Assembly: GCF_000812865.1 (NCBI RefSeq)
Contig: NZ_JSYL01000008.1
Coordinates: forward strand, 1 to 64,000
DNA: 64,000 bases
Source of the DNA: Kaistella jeonii
GTDB lineage: Bacteria > Bacteroidota > Bacteroidia > Flavobacteriales > Weeksellaceae
Reading direction: 5' to 3'
Below the pieces are notes generated by a model that was given only the letters and a program-made list of their open reading frames with translations, ran no database searches and was not told where the DNA came from. Every line of letters begins with the position of its first letter. The stretch's first letter is position 1. This document shows positions 17,038-25,903 of this stretch, one piece after another. Position numbers and translations under genes: made by a program.

Positions 17038-19494
17038 TTAAAAATCCACAAAAATCAGCTTTTTAATACTTTGATATGCAGTGATTTCCTCAAATTCTTC
17101 AAAACTTTTCAAAATTAAATTCTTGTACTCATTGTAAGTTTTACCTCTCGGGAGCTTTAACAAAATCTGATATTGGTACATTAAATTCAATTTCCCAATG
17201 GGTGATTTTTCAGGACCCAAAATACATTCTGGTGGTAAATATTTATGCAGAATAGAACCCAAAAACTGGGAAGCACGATTGACCTTGTCTTCTTTTCGAT
17301 GTTTCAATTCAATCATTATTAATTTTACGAAAGGAGGATACAAAAATTTCTTTCGCTCTTCCAGAAAATGCTCATAGATTTTTGAAGGGTCATTTTCTTT
17401 GATCAACTGGAAAACAGAATGTTCTGGATTGTAAGTTTGAATTAAAACTTTTCCTTCGCCCGAAATTCTTCCTGCTCTACCAGAAACCTGCGTGATCAAC
17501 TGAAAAGCTCTCTCCTCCGCACGAAAATCCTGAACATACAACATCGAATCAGCTCGTGGAATGGCGACCAATTCTATATTTTCGAAGTCCAGACCTTTTG
17601 ATATCATTTGCGTTCCGACCAAAATATCGGTTTCGCCATCTTCCAATTTCTCGTACAATTTTTCATAGGCGAACTTTTTGCGCATTGAATCTACGTCCAT
17701 TCGATCGACTTCTGCTTCAGGAAAAATCTTGACCATTTCCTCGTGAATCTGCTCTACCCCGACTCCTCTAACATTCAAATTTTCTGAATTGCATTTCGGA
17801 CAAGCATTTGGTTTTGAAGCTTTCTGACCACAGTAATGGCATTTCATTTCGTTCGAAAATTTATGATAAGTCATCACAACATCACAGTTTGAACAGTAAT
17901 TAACGTAACCACAGCTTTCACATTCCACCACATTGGCGTAACCACGGCGGTTGTGTAGGATCATGGTTTGCTTTTTCCGGTCGAGTTCTTTTTTTATTTC
18001 GTCAATTAATTTTAAAGAGAAATTTCCTATGATTTTTTTTGAATCCTGTTCTTCTTTAAAGTTGATCAGCTCAAATTCGGGCAACTTCACCTTTCCAAAC
18101 CTTTCTCCTAAAAAAACATAAGCCAGTTTCTCTTTTTTAGCTAAATAATAAGATTCCACAGAAGGCGTTGCAGAACCTAAAATTACATTCGCCCCATACA
18201 TTTTTGCTAAAACCTGTGACGCATCTTTTGCATTGAAAAAGGGAGAAACTTCTCTCGGTTTATAAGCAGAATCGTGTTCTTCATCGACGACTATTAAACC
18301 TAAATTTTGGTAAGGAAGAAACAACGCATTTCGTGTTCCGATCAAAATTCTTAAGTCGTTATTTCTGACTCTTCGCCAAACTTCAACTCTTTCAAAATCA
18401 GTCAATTTTTGATGATAGAAACCGAGTTGTTTACCATATTTCTTTTCTAAACGCTGTACAATTTGTTTCGTAATGGCAATTTCTGGAAGCAAGAACAATA
18501 CATTTTTCCCAGCTTCAATTGTTTCTTCAATCTTGTCTAAATAAAGATGCGTTTTCCCGGAAGAAGTAACGCCGTGAAGCAACACATTTTTTCCTTCTTC
18601 TAAAGCTTTATCAATTTCTGTTTTGGCTTCAAGTTGTGCATCTGTCAAAGAATCTAAATCTTCAATTTCGCCTTCATAGGTTTGCAAACGGTCTTTCTGA
18701 AGATAATATTCCAGCACCAAATTTTTCTCTATTAAGGATTTTAACTGGGAATGTGCAAAATTTCCGTCTTCTAAAATATCTGATTTTTTGATTGTTTTTT
18801 CAGGATCTTCAGTATGTTGTTCTAACAATAAAAGAAATAATTCCTGCTGTTTTGGTGCTTTCTTTAATAACAAAAGTATTTGAGCCAGACTTTTACTAGA
18901 AATTTCCTCTTCATTAATTTTTAAAAAAGCAATTTCTTTGGCTTTGTACTTTTCAGCAATTTTTTCGTCAACTTCAATATATTGTAAATCGATCAAAGAT
19001 TTTATTGTTTTCACAATTTCCTTTTTAGGAATAAAAGCTTCAATCTCCGTTAAATTAATGAGTTGCCGCACTTCCAAAGCTTGAATGAGATACATTTCAT
19101 TTACATCTAAATTCTGAAAATCGATGGTAATACCAGATTTCAGTTTTAAATAAGTTTCACTTTCCAGCTTCAAAGAAGAAGGAAAAGCAAAGCGGTAAAT
19201 CTCGCCAATATTGCAGAGGTAATATTTGGAAAGCCAGTCCCAGAAAGAGATCTGCTCTTTCGGTAAAATAGGAAAATCATCTAAGAGATTGATGATCTCT
19301 TTTGGCGCAAAAGCCTCCGGTTCTTGATCATGAAGATCGAAAACAATTCCGGTATAAATCTTTTTTCCACCAAAAGGTACCAAAACCCGCATTCCGTTTT
19401 CTATTTTTTCTGCAAGTTCAGCGGGAACTTTGTAGGTAAAAGTTCCTTTTAAATTGAGCGGAAGAATGATTTGGGCAAAAGTTGGTTTGATGAT
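17038..19494 (-). CDS. priA: Primosomal replication restart helicase PriA
   Basis: DEAH-box 3'-5' helicase that reloads the replisome at stalled forks. HGVTSSGKTHLY (Walker A), VDEEHD (Walker B), eight zinc-binding cysteines (CESCGY, CSNC, CHYC, CPKC) and the RAGR motif VI are all present. From the first ATG (19390-19392) it is 784 aa, but the conserved N-terminal strand FAQIILPLNLKGTFTYKV is encoded in frame upstream of it. No ATG, GTG or TTG occurs between that strand and the stop at 19534-19536, so the true start is unclear; I place the end at the ATC codon 19492-19494 as the nearest position that keeps the domain. Non-standard initiation or a sequence error are both possible. Confidence 0.8.
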   Translation of the reverse strand: MIKPTFAQIILPLNLKGTFTYKVPAELAEKIENGMRVLVPFGGKKIYTGIVFDLHDQEPEAFAPKEIINLLDDFPILPKEQISFWDWLSKYYLCNIGEIYRFAFPSSLKLESETYLKLKSGITIDFQNLDVNEMYLIQALEVRQLINLTEIEAFIPKKEIVKTIKSLIDLQYIEVDEKIAEKYKAKEIAFLKINEEEISSKSLAQILLLLKKAPKQQELFLLLLEQHTEDPEKTIKKSDILEDGNFAHSQLKSLIEKNLVLEYYLQKDRLQTYEGEIEDLDSLTDAQLEAKTEIDKALEEGKNVLLHGVTSSGKTHLYLDKIEETIEAGKNVLFLLPEIAITKQIVQRLEKKYGKQLGFYHQKLTDFERVEVWRRVRNNDLRILIGTRNALFLPYQNLGLIVVDEEHDSAYKPREVSPFFNAKDASQVLAKMYGANVILGSATPSVESYYLAKKEKLAYVFLGERFGKVKLPEFELINFKEEQDSKKIIGNFSLKLIDEIKKELDRKKQTMILHNRRGYANVVECESCGYVNYCSNCDVVMTYHKFSNEMKCHYCGQKASKPNACPKCNSENLNVRGVGVEQIHEEMVKIFPEAEVDRMDVDSMRKKFAYEKLYEKLEDGETDILVGTQMISKGLDFENIELVAIPRADSMLYVQDFRAEERAFQLITQVSGRAGRISGEGKVLIQTYNPEHSVFQLIKENDPSKIYEHFLEERKKFLYPPFVKLIMIELKHRKEDKVNRASQFLGSILHKYLPPECILGPEKSPIGKLNLMYQYQILLKLPRGKTYNEYKNLILKSFEEFEEITAYQSIKKLIFVDF

Positions 19495-19548
19495 AAGATG
19501 ATTTGGTGATGTTCGAAAGTTTGATTTACAAATTTAGAAATAAATTTC

Positions 19549-19599
19549 GGCTAAAGCCAATTGCATTTCTTCCATTAAAAAACGGGCTAAAGCCCGTTT
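19549..19599. repeat. GGCTAAAGCC palindromic repeat pair
   Basis: GGCTAAAGCC at 19549-19558 and, 21 bases later, the longer palindrome AAACGGGCTAAAGCCCGTTT (19580-19599), which holds the same core. It is followed by T-rich sequence on both strands and can serve as terminator for the proline dehydrogenase gene. Resembles a REP-like family I recall from other flavobacteria. Confidence 0.6.
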
Positions 19600-19651
19600 C
19601 TATTTATATCTACAATTTAAAAAATTCAAAATAAAGAATTTAATCTTAAAA

Positions 19652-20821
19652 TTATTTACCTTTTCTTCTGTCTAATTCTTTTTGAATTAAACCTAATTCT
19701 CGTCCTGTTTGTCCTGCAACAGAAGTATTTTCCTGCGCTCTCCTCGTCAAATAAGGAACGACATCTTTTACCGGACCGTACGGAAGGTATTTGCAAACGT
19801 TGTATTTTTCTGCTCCTAAATAGTAGGTAATATTATCGCTCATTCCGTACAATTGACCAAAATGAACTTGCGCGTGATCGTGTGGCAATCCCATCGCTTT
19901 CATTTTATCCATCACGAGTTCGGTAGATTTTTCGTTGTGTGTTCCGAAAAATCCGGAAACTTTATCTAAATTCTTTAAGACAAAATCCACGGCAGCGTTA
20001 TAATTATCGTCGGAAGCTTGTTTGGTTGGCTGAATCGGATCAGGATATTTCATCGCAGAAGCACGCGCTCTTTCCTTTTCCATGTAAGCGCCACGAACGA
20101 ATTTGTAACCGAGGAAATAATTTTTCTCCTTGGCTCTTGCTAAATCCTTCGCAAGATATTCTAATCTCCCGGTTCTGTACATTTGAATGGTATTCCAAAC
20201 GATGGCTTTTTGCTTGTTGAATTTTTCCATCATCTCATTCACCAAATTATCGGTGGAATCCTGCATCCAGGTTTCTTCGGCATCGATCATCAATACAACA
20301 TTTCTGTCGAAAGCCATTTGACAAACTTCTTCAAATCTTCGTACAACTCTCGCCCATTCTTCTTTTTGAGAAGTGGTTAATTCTACATTTTTACCAAGTT
20401 CTTCGTAAATTTCAATTCTTCCGAAACCTGTTGGTTTAAACACTACAAAAGGAATCGCCGGATTTCCTTCTGCAAATTTGATATTTTGCTTAATTTCTGT
20501 GCACGTATCATCAAAAACCTTTTCTTCTGCTTTTCCTTCGATGGCGTAATCAAAAATACTTCCGACATGATGCTTAAACATTTGTTTCACCACTTTCATG
20601 CTTTCTTCATGAGTTTCGCCCCCGCAAAACTGCTCGAACAAAGTTTTCTTCACAATATCGGTAACGAAAGGGAAATTATTTTTCACTGTAAAATTGAGTG
20701 CAGAAATTCCAACATTCGTAATAAGCGGTTGCTCAATGGCTTTGAACATCCAAAATGCTTTTTTGAGTTGAGAATCAGTTTTGTCTGCAAAGGCAATTTG
20801 CGTGTTATTGAAAATACTCAT
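19652..20821 (-). CDS. Proline dehydrogenase
   Basis: 389 aa, typical for the stand-alone Bacteroidetes enzyme (no fused aldehyde dehydrogenase as in PutA). FAD TIM-barrel with KFVRGAYMEKERARA, GTHNEKS and a YGPVKDVVPYLTRRAQEN motif near the C-terminus, the Arg pair that binds the proline carboxylate. It oxidises proline to pyrroline-5-carboxylate. Single gene, divergent from aroB. Confidence 0.92.
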   Translation of the reverse strand: MSIFNNTQIAFADKTDSQLKKAFWMFKAIEQPLITNVGISALNFTVKNNFPFVTDIVKKTLFEQFCGGETHEESMKVVKQMFKHHVGSIFDYAIEGKAEEKVFDDTCTEIKQNIKFAEGNPAIPFVVFKPTGFGRIEIYEELGKNVELTTSQKEEWARVVRRFEEVCQMAFDRNVVLMIDAEETWMQDSTDNLVNEMMEKFNKQKAIVWNTIQMYRTGRLEYLAKDLARAKEKNYFLGYKFVRGAYMEKERARASAMKYPDPIQPTKQASDDNYNAAVDFVLKNLDKVSGFFGTHNEKSTELVMDKMKAMGLPHDHAQVHFGQLYGMSDNITYYLGAEKYNVCKYLPYGPVKDVVPYLTRRAQENTSVAGQTGRELGLIQKELDRRKGK

Positions 20822-20885
20822 GATAATTATTAAAGTGCAACAAATTTAATGTAACTCTATGAATTGATAAAACTAAATTAAAGTT

Positions 20886-20893
20886 TAATTTTG
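20886..20893 (+). promoter_or_regulatory. -7 promoter box TAATTTTG for aroB
   Basis: TAnnTTTG match. It overlaps a possible GTG start at 20893, which argues for the ATG at 20911 as the real start with a leader of about 12 bases. Confidence 0.55.
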
Positions 20894-20910
20894 TGATAAA
20901 TTTCAGTTTA

Positions 20911-21951
20911 ATGATATCAATTTTAGATCAGGATTTCTCCCAACTCAACGATTTTCTTACGCAGTTAAAACCGACTCAACTTTTAATTCTGGTTGATGAA
21001 AACACTCATGAATATTGCCTTCCAACACTTCTGGAAAATTTAGAAACCGAGATTCCATTTGAAATTATTGAAATTGAAGCCGGCGAAGAATTGAAAACTT
21101 TGGAAACAGCGACTCAACTGTGGGAAATTTTGACCGAATTTGAAACGGACCGGAAAGCTTTAATGATTAATTTAGGAGGTGGCGTAATTACCGATATGGG
21201 CGGATTTATCGCTTCAACGTACAAAAGAGGAATTCCTTTTATCAATATTCCGACGACTCTTTTGGGAATGTGCGATGCTTCTATTGGCGGGAAAACCGGA
21301 ATTGACCATCAATTTTTAAAAAATATTATTGGAACATTTGCACATCCGGAAGCAATTTTTGTTTTTCCGGAATTTTTGAATACGCTACCATTTGAGGAAC
21401 TTCGCAGTGGTTTTGCTGAAATGCTGAAACATGGTTTAATTACCGATGAAAAGCATTGGAATGATTTAATTTCAATTCAAAATTTAACTCCAGAAAATGT
21501 TTTTCCTTTCATTGAAACGTCGATGAAGATTAAACAAAACGTGGTTGAACAGGATTTTGCAGAACAAAATATTCGTAAAACTCTAAACTTTGGTCACACA
21601 ATTGGTCACGCTTTAGAAAGTTTATTCTTATTAAAAGGAAAACCGATCATGCATGGTGAAGCGGTTGCTTTAGGAATGATTTGTGAAACGAGAATTTCGA
21701 TGTTGCAGGATTTGATTTCAGAAGAAACATCAGATACCATTATTTCTAACCTTCGAAAATTCTTCCCTCACATCAATGTAAGCGCATTTTCAGGAGAAGA
21801 AATTTTAAATCTAATGAAAAATGATAAAAAGAACTCTCACGGAAATATTAATTTTTCTTTATTAACCGAGATAGGAAATTCAATTTTTAATTGTTCTGTC
21901 CCTGCTGAAAACATAAAAAACTCATTGCTTTATTATCAAAATATGCCATAA
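20911..21951 (+). CDS. aroB: 3-dehydroquinate synthase
   Basis: 346 aa from the ATG at 20911; the frame also has a GTG at 20893 but this overlaps the promoter box. NAD/zinc enzyme that turns DAHP into 3-dehydroquinate, step 2 of the shikimate pathway. Motifs: NLGGGVITDMGGFIAS (NAD loop), IPTTLLGMCDASIGGKTGID, and the zinc ligands in NFGHTIGHALE and MHGEAVALGM. No other aro gene is near. A strong hairpin follows. Confidence 0.95.
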   Translation: MISILDQDFSQLNDFLTQLKPTQLLILVDENTHEYCLPTLLENLETEIPFEIIEIEAGEELKTLETATQLWEILTEFETDRKALMINLGGGVITDMGGFIASTYKRGIPFINIPTTLLGMCDASIGGKTGIDHQFLKNIIGTFAHPEAIFVFPEFLNTLPFEELRSGFAEMLKHGLITDEKHWNDLISIQNLTPENVFPFIETSMKIKQNVVEQDFAEQNIRKTLNFGHTIGHALESLFLLKGKPIMHGEAVALGMICETRISMLQDLISEETSDTIISNLRKFFPHINVSAFSGEEILNLMKNDKKNSHGNINFSLLTEIGNSIFNCSVPAENIKNSLLYYQNMP

Positions 21952-21975
21952 AAAGTAATTAAACTGCTAAACTTC

Positions 21976-22002
21976 ATTCCCATACAAATATTGTGTGGGA
22001 AT
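21976..22002 (+). terminator. Terminator after aroB
   Basis: ATTCCCA-TACAA pairs with TTGT-GTGGGAAT, followed by TTTTATTTTAT. Confidence 0.8.
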
Positions 22003-22092
22003 TTTTATTTTATCATAAATAACTGATTTAAAGGTAATTAAAATGTGTATTATTTAAACCATTGTTTAATTTTTTTTTATTATGTATTGTTT

Positions 22093-22108
22093 TGGCACAG
22101 CATTTGAA
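22093..22108 (+). promoter_or_regulatory. Sigma-54-like promoter before the porin gene
   Basis: TGGCACA-GCAT-TTGAA fits the -24/-12 consensus TGGCACG-N4-TTGCW with the GG-to-GC spacing of 10 kept and a single change (GA for GC) at -12. It would start transcription near 22118 and give a leader of about 130 bases. The rest of the 296-base gap shows nothing else. Confidence 0.5.
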
Positions 22109-22247
22109 AGTACTCCACTCGTAAAACAAAAATAAAACGCAATAGTAACGAGGATTTTATCAATTTAGAAATTAAATAATTTCAATTATTAATGAGGAAA
22201 AAATCAAATTATTAGAAACGTAAAATTAATTAGAAAAATTTAAGATT

Positions 22248-22877
22248 ATGAAAAAGTTATTTTTAGGTGCAGCAGTAGCAATAAGTTCTTTGACCTTTGC
22301 ACAACAATTCGGTATCAAAGCAGGAATGAATGTATCCTCTTTGTCTAAAGACGCTTCATTAAGCGATCAAAAATCTAAAATCGGTTTCAATGCAGGAGTT
22401 TTTATGAACGCTCCATTGGGATCTAACTTTAGCATCCAGCCTGAGTTACTTTATACTCAATATGGTGCGAAAGGAAATTTCACGGCTCCAGTTATAACAA
22501 GTGGTGGAATCGTAAACCAAGAATTTTCGTCTTCTACCCATTTCGATTATATCGCATTGCCTGTAATGTTTCAATATAATGCAACTCCAGCATTCTATTT
22601 AGAAGCAGGTCCGGAATTCGGTTTATCTGTAAGTGCAAAAGACAAAGTGAAAAATGAAACTACAGGGGAAACCGTTGCAGAATCAGATAACTACAAAGAC
22701 AATATCAACGGATTTAACTTAGGTTTAGGTATTGGTGCAGGTTATTATTTCACACCAAAAGTAGGCTTAACAGCAAGATATGTTGCAGGTTTAACTGATG
22801 TTGCGAAAAACAGACCAAGTGGTTCTGATGCGATTAGAAACAATACATTCCAAGTAGGATTGGCTTACAAATTCTAA
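22248..22877 (+). CDS. Outer-membrane beta-barrel (porin-like, PorT/OMP_b-brl) protein
   Basis: 209 aa with a clear signal peptide (MKKLFLGAAVAISSLTFAQ). The mature part has alternating strands typical of an eight-stranded barrel: FGIKAGMNVSSLS, IGFNAGVFMNAPLG, FSIQPELLYTQYGAKG, FYLEAGPEFGLSVSA, NLGLGIGAGYYFTPKVGL, and a terminal FQVGLAYKF ending in Phe as expected for BAM substrates. Function unknown; such barrels are abundant in flavobacteria. Single gene with long leader and a sigma-54-like promoter, suggesting envelope- or nutrition-linked regulation. Confidence 0.85.
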   Translation: MKKLFLGAAVAISSLTFAQQFGIKAGMNVSSLSKDASLSDQKSKIGFNAGVFMNAPLGSNFSIQPELLYTQYGAKGNFTAPVITSGGIVNQEFSSSTHFDYIALPVMFQYNATPAFYLEAGPEFGLSVSAKDKVKNETTGETVAESDNYKDNINGFNLGLGIGAGYYFTPKVGLTARYVAGLTDVAKNRPSGSDAIRNNTFQVGLAYKF

Positions 22878-22905
22878 GTAAAAACACTTCATATATATTA
22901 TTAAA

Positions 22906-22934
22906 AAAGGTTGGGAAATTATTCCCAACCTTTT
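22906..22934. terminator. Bidirectional terminator between porin gene and purF
   Basis: Perfect 13-bp stem AAAAGGTTGGGAA/TTCCCAACCTTTT around a 3-base loop; serves both convergent genes. Confidence 0.9.
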
Positions 22935-22939
22935 GTTTT

Positions 22940-24430
22940 TTATTCATCTGTGTAATCAGGACTAGGTCCTGCCGGAACAGGATATTTTTCGGTAAAACAA
23001 CCAAAACAATGATTGGAGCTTCCTAAAATTAGTTTCAAATTATCCATACTTAAAAATTCCAAAGAGTCAACACCCAAATATTGTCGAAGTTCTTCAACAT
23101 TCATATTGGCAGAAATCAGATCATCTTTTGATGGTGTATCGATTCCTAAATAACATGGCGCAATAATGGGCGGCGAAACACTTCTGAAGTGAATTTCCTT
23201 CACTCCTGCATCTTTTAAAATTTTTACCAAACGTTTTGAAGTAGTGCCACGAACAATAGAATCATCGATGATCACAACTCTTTTTCCTTTGATTTCAGAA
23301 ACAATAGGATTCAGTTTCAAGTTGACAATTCTTTCCCGCATTTCTTGGGAAGGAACGATGAAACTTCTGCCAATATATCTGTTCTTAATTAAAACCGGAC
23401 GAAATGGAATACCAGAAGCAATTGAAAAACCGATTGCAGCAGGAACACCAGAATCTGGAACTCCAATTACAATATCTGCTTCTACAGGAGCTTGTTCCCA
23501 AATCTTCATGCCGGATTTCTCACGAATTTCGTGAACATTGATATTTTCTAAGATAGAATCCGGACGTGCAAAATAAATATATTCGAAGGCACAAATCCTT
23601 TTTTCACAGTCTTCTCTCACAAGAAAACTTTTTAAACCTGTTTCATTTTCACTCGTGTAAACAATTTCTCCCGGTAAAATATCTCTCACATATTGCGCTC
23701 CAACAGCATCTAAAGCAACAGATTCGGAGGCAGCAACGAATGTTTTCTCATCAATTGCTCCTAAAACCAAAGGACGAATTCCGTGAAAATCTCGAAAGGC
23801 AAAAAATTTATTGCGCGTCATTCCAACAACGGAATAGGCACCTTTTATTTTTTCCATAGTTGCTTTGATGGCGCCTCTTAAACCCAGATCAAGATTTTTT
23901 TGAATCAATCGCAAAATAACTTCTGAATCTGAAGTTGCTTTAAAGACAACACCTTCTGCTTCCAATTCTTTTTTGAGTTGGTCTGCGTTGGTTAAATTAC
24001 CGTTGTGTGCGATGGAAAGGATGATCTGATCATATTCATTTTTAGCAAAGAAGGGCTGAAAATTATATTTTTTCTTATCTCCCGCAGTCGTATATCTTGT
24101 ATGACCGATGGCAGAATTCCCCATAAAGGTTTCTGGATTTCGAATTTCTTTAAAAACATCGAGAACCAAACCTTCATCTTTAATATTAAAAATTTTTCCG
24201 TTTTTCATAACAGAAATTCCGCACGCTTCCTGACCTCTGTGTTGAAGGGCAAAAAGACCAAATTGCGAAAGGGAAAATGTATCTAAATCATTCTCAGAAT
24301 ACAAACCAAAAATCCCACATTCCTCGGAAGGAGCATCAAAAGGATCTTCGGTTTTGAGCAAATTTCTGCCGTACTGTCGTTCTTTGAACTGGTTTAAATA
24401 ATCTTCTCTGTGTTGGCGTAAATCTTTCAT
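22940..24430 (-). CDS. purF: Amidophosphoribosyltransferase
   Basis: 496 aa. First committed step of purine synthesis: PRPP plus glutamine to phosphoribosylamine. A propeptide of about 37 residues precedes the catalytic Cys in SEECGIFGLY, which must be freed by processing. N-terminal glutaminase domain with GHTRYTT and AHNGN, C-terminal PRPP-binding domain with VVIIDDSIVRGTTSKR. The C-terminal cysteines (CYLGID, HCFGCF) match the Fe-S type of Bacillus-like enzymes. Lies 23 bases after purC in the same direction. Confidence 0.95.
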   Translation of the reverse strand: MKDLRQHREDYLNQFKERQYGRNLLKTEDPFDAPSEECGIFGLYSENDLDTFSLSQFGLFALQHRGQEACGISVMKNGKIFNIKDEGLVLDVFKEIRNPETFMGNSAIGHTRYTTAGDKKKYNFQPFFAKNEYDQIILSIAHNGNLTNADQLKKELEAEGVVFKATSDSEVILRLIQKNLDLGLRGAIKATMEKIKGAYSVVGMTRNKFFAFRDFHGIRPLVLGAIDEKTFVAASESVALDAVGAQYVRDILPGEIVYTSENETGLKSFLVREDCEKRICAFEYIYFARPDSILENINVHEIREKSGMKIWEQAPVEADIVIGVPDSGVPAAIGFSIASGIPFRPVLIKNRYIGRSFIVPSQEMRERIVNLKLNPIVSEIKGKRVVIIDDSIVRGTTSKRLVKILKDAGVKEIHFRSVSPPIIAPCYLGIDTPSKDDLISANMNVEELRQYLGVDSLEFLSMDNLKLILGSSNHCFGCFTEKYPVPAGPSPDYTDE

Positions 24431-24453
24431 TTTTTACTTTTCCTAACAAAAAT

Positions 24454-25173
24454 TTATTTATGTAATACTTTTTTTAATCTTTCGTAGATCTCAACATAAG
24501 CTTCGGTGACTTCGCCCAAATCTCTTCTAAAACGGTCTTTGTCGAGTTTCTTCATGGTATCTTTATCCCAAAGTCTGCATGTATCGGGGGAGATTTCATC
24601 TGCTAAAATTATTTTACCGTTAGAATCTTTACCAAGTTCAATCTTAAAATCGATAAGTATGATATTCATTTGATCAAAAAGTTCAATTAGAATATCATTA
24701 ATATCTGAAGACAATTCATACATCTCATCGAGTTCGTCGTAAGTTGCTGCACCTAAGAAAACGGCGTGATGATCATTAATAAGAGGATCTCCAAGATCAT
24801 CTCTTTTATAACAAAGATCAAAAATAGTGACGGGAGATTTTATTCCTTCCTCCACTCCTAGTCTCTGTGCCATACTTCCGGCGGAATAGTTACGAACTAC
24901 CATTTCCAAAGGAATAATGTTTACTTTTTTGACAAGTTGTTCTCTTTCGTCTAATTTCTTGATGAAATGCGTCGCGATTCCTTTCGTGTTTAAATACTCG
25001 AAAATCAGCGTGGTAATCGCGTTGTTCATTTCTCCTTTGAGATCTACACTTCCTTTTTTTTGTGCGTTGAAAGCGGTTGCATCATCTTTGAAACGGACAA
25101 TCACCTCATTCGGATTATCGGTTTCGAAAACCTGCTTTGCCTTTCCTTCATAAAGCATTGCTCCTTTTGTCAT
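24454..25173 (-). CDS. purC: SAICAR synthase
   Basis: 239 aa, normal length. ATP-dependent joining of aspartate to CAIR. Family motifs: [13 protein letters not shown] at the start, [11 protein letters not shown], and [20 protein letters not shown] near the middle, then SPDTCRLWD. Placed between the SatD-DUF3307 pair and purF, all on the minus strand with short gaps (28 and 23 bases), so it may be read through from upstream. Confidence 0.95.
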   Translation of the reverse strand: MTKGAMLYEGKAKQVFETDNPNEVIVRFKDDATAFNAQKKGSVDLKGEMNNAITTLIFEYLNTKGIATHFIKKLDEREQLVKKVNIIPLEMVVRNYSAGSMAQRLGVEEGIKSPVTIFDLCYKRDDLGDPLINDHHAVFLGAATYDELDEMYELSSDINDILIELFDQMNIILIDFKIELGKDSNGKIILADEISPDTCRLWDKDTMKKLDKDRFRRDLGEVTEAYVEIYERLKKVLHK

Positions 25174-25201
25174 TTTTACTTTTTATTAAATTTTATTTCT
25201 A

Positions 25202-25903
25202 TTAGATTTTTACTAAAATTCCTGTAAGAACTGCAATACCAAAACTTAGCAAAGTTCCTATCAGTACATACTCTGTGAGTTTTCTCTGTTTCGCTTCGGC
25301 TAGATCACTAAATCTGAAAACCGATTTTGCGGCAATCATAAATCCAACTCCTTCCCAATGATTTACTAAAATAAATACAAATACCAAAAGTCGCTCTAAG
25401 ATACCGATATATTTGCCGGCATTTACGAGAGATTCAGTTTGTAGTTTACTGTGTTCTATAGTGATGGGCGTCCAAATTGAAATAATGGTCTTGATCAATA
25501 TCGAAGATGGAACCGATAAAAAGACAAATGCGGTGAACAATTTTAAATTCTCCGGATTAAAGAAATCTTCCCATTTAAAATAGGGAAAATAGAAAATAGA
25601 TATTGCTACAATGACCAATATATGTGCGATTTGATCGATAAAAAACCAGGTCCTTTTCGTTTTCGGCGCTTGAAACTTTAATTTTGCCCAATCGATTAAA
25701 AAGTGAGTGACTCCGATAATTAAAGCAATCCACCATAAGTTAAAATTCCATAAAAATAAGAAGGCAAGTACGGTATGCAATAGAATATGAATGTATAAAT
25801 AGATGCTTCCCCCTCTTTTTTGCTCTTTATCAGCTACCCAAGAATTAGGCTGAAGAATAAAATCTCCTAATAAATGTGCCAATATGAGAGGGATGAAAAT
25901 CAT
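25202..25903 (-). CDS. DUF3307 membrane protein, partner of SatD
   Basis: 233 aa with about six hydrophobic helices. The N-terminal motif HLLGDFILQP...WVADKEQ is the signature of DUF3307. A charged block (about 70-85, THFLIDWAKLKFQAPKTKR) faces the cytosol. Function unknown. Its start codon directly follows the satD stop (no gap), so the two are translationally coupled and probably act together. Such SatD-DUF3307 pairs recur in Bacteroidetes as far as I recall. Confidence 0.8.
   Translation of the reverse strand: MIFIPLILAHLLGDFILQPNSWVADKEQKRGGSIYLYIHILLHTVLAFLFLWNFNLWWIALIIGVTHFLIDWAKLKFQAPKTKRTWFFIDQIAHILVIVAISIFYFPYFKWEDFFNPENLKLFTAFVFLSVPSSILIKTIISIWTPITIEHSKLQTESLVNAGKYIGILERLLVFVFILVNHWEGVGFMIAAKSVFRFSDLAEAKQRKLTEYVLIGTLLSFGIAVLTGILVKI

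Noticed and set aside
21952..22247. Riboswitch or small RNA in the long leader before the porin gene
   Set aside because: Only the aroB terminator and the sigma-54-like promoter can be supported; no conserved riboswitch core seen.
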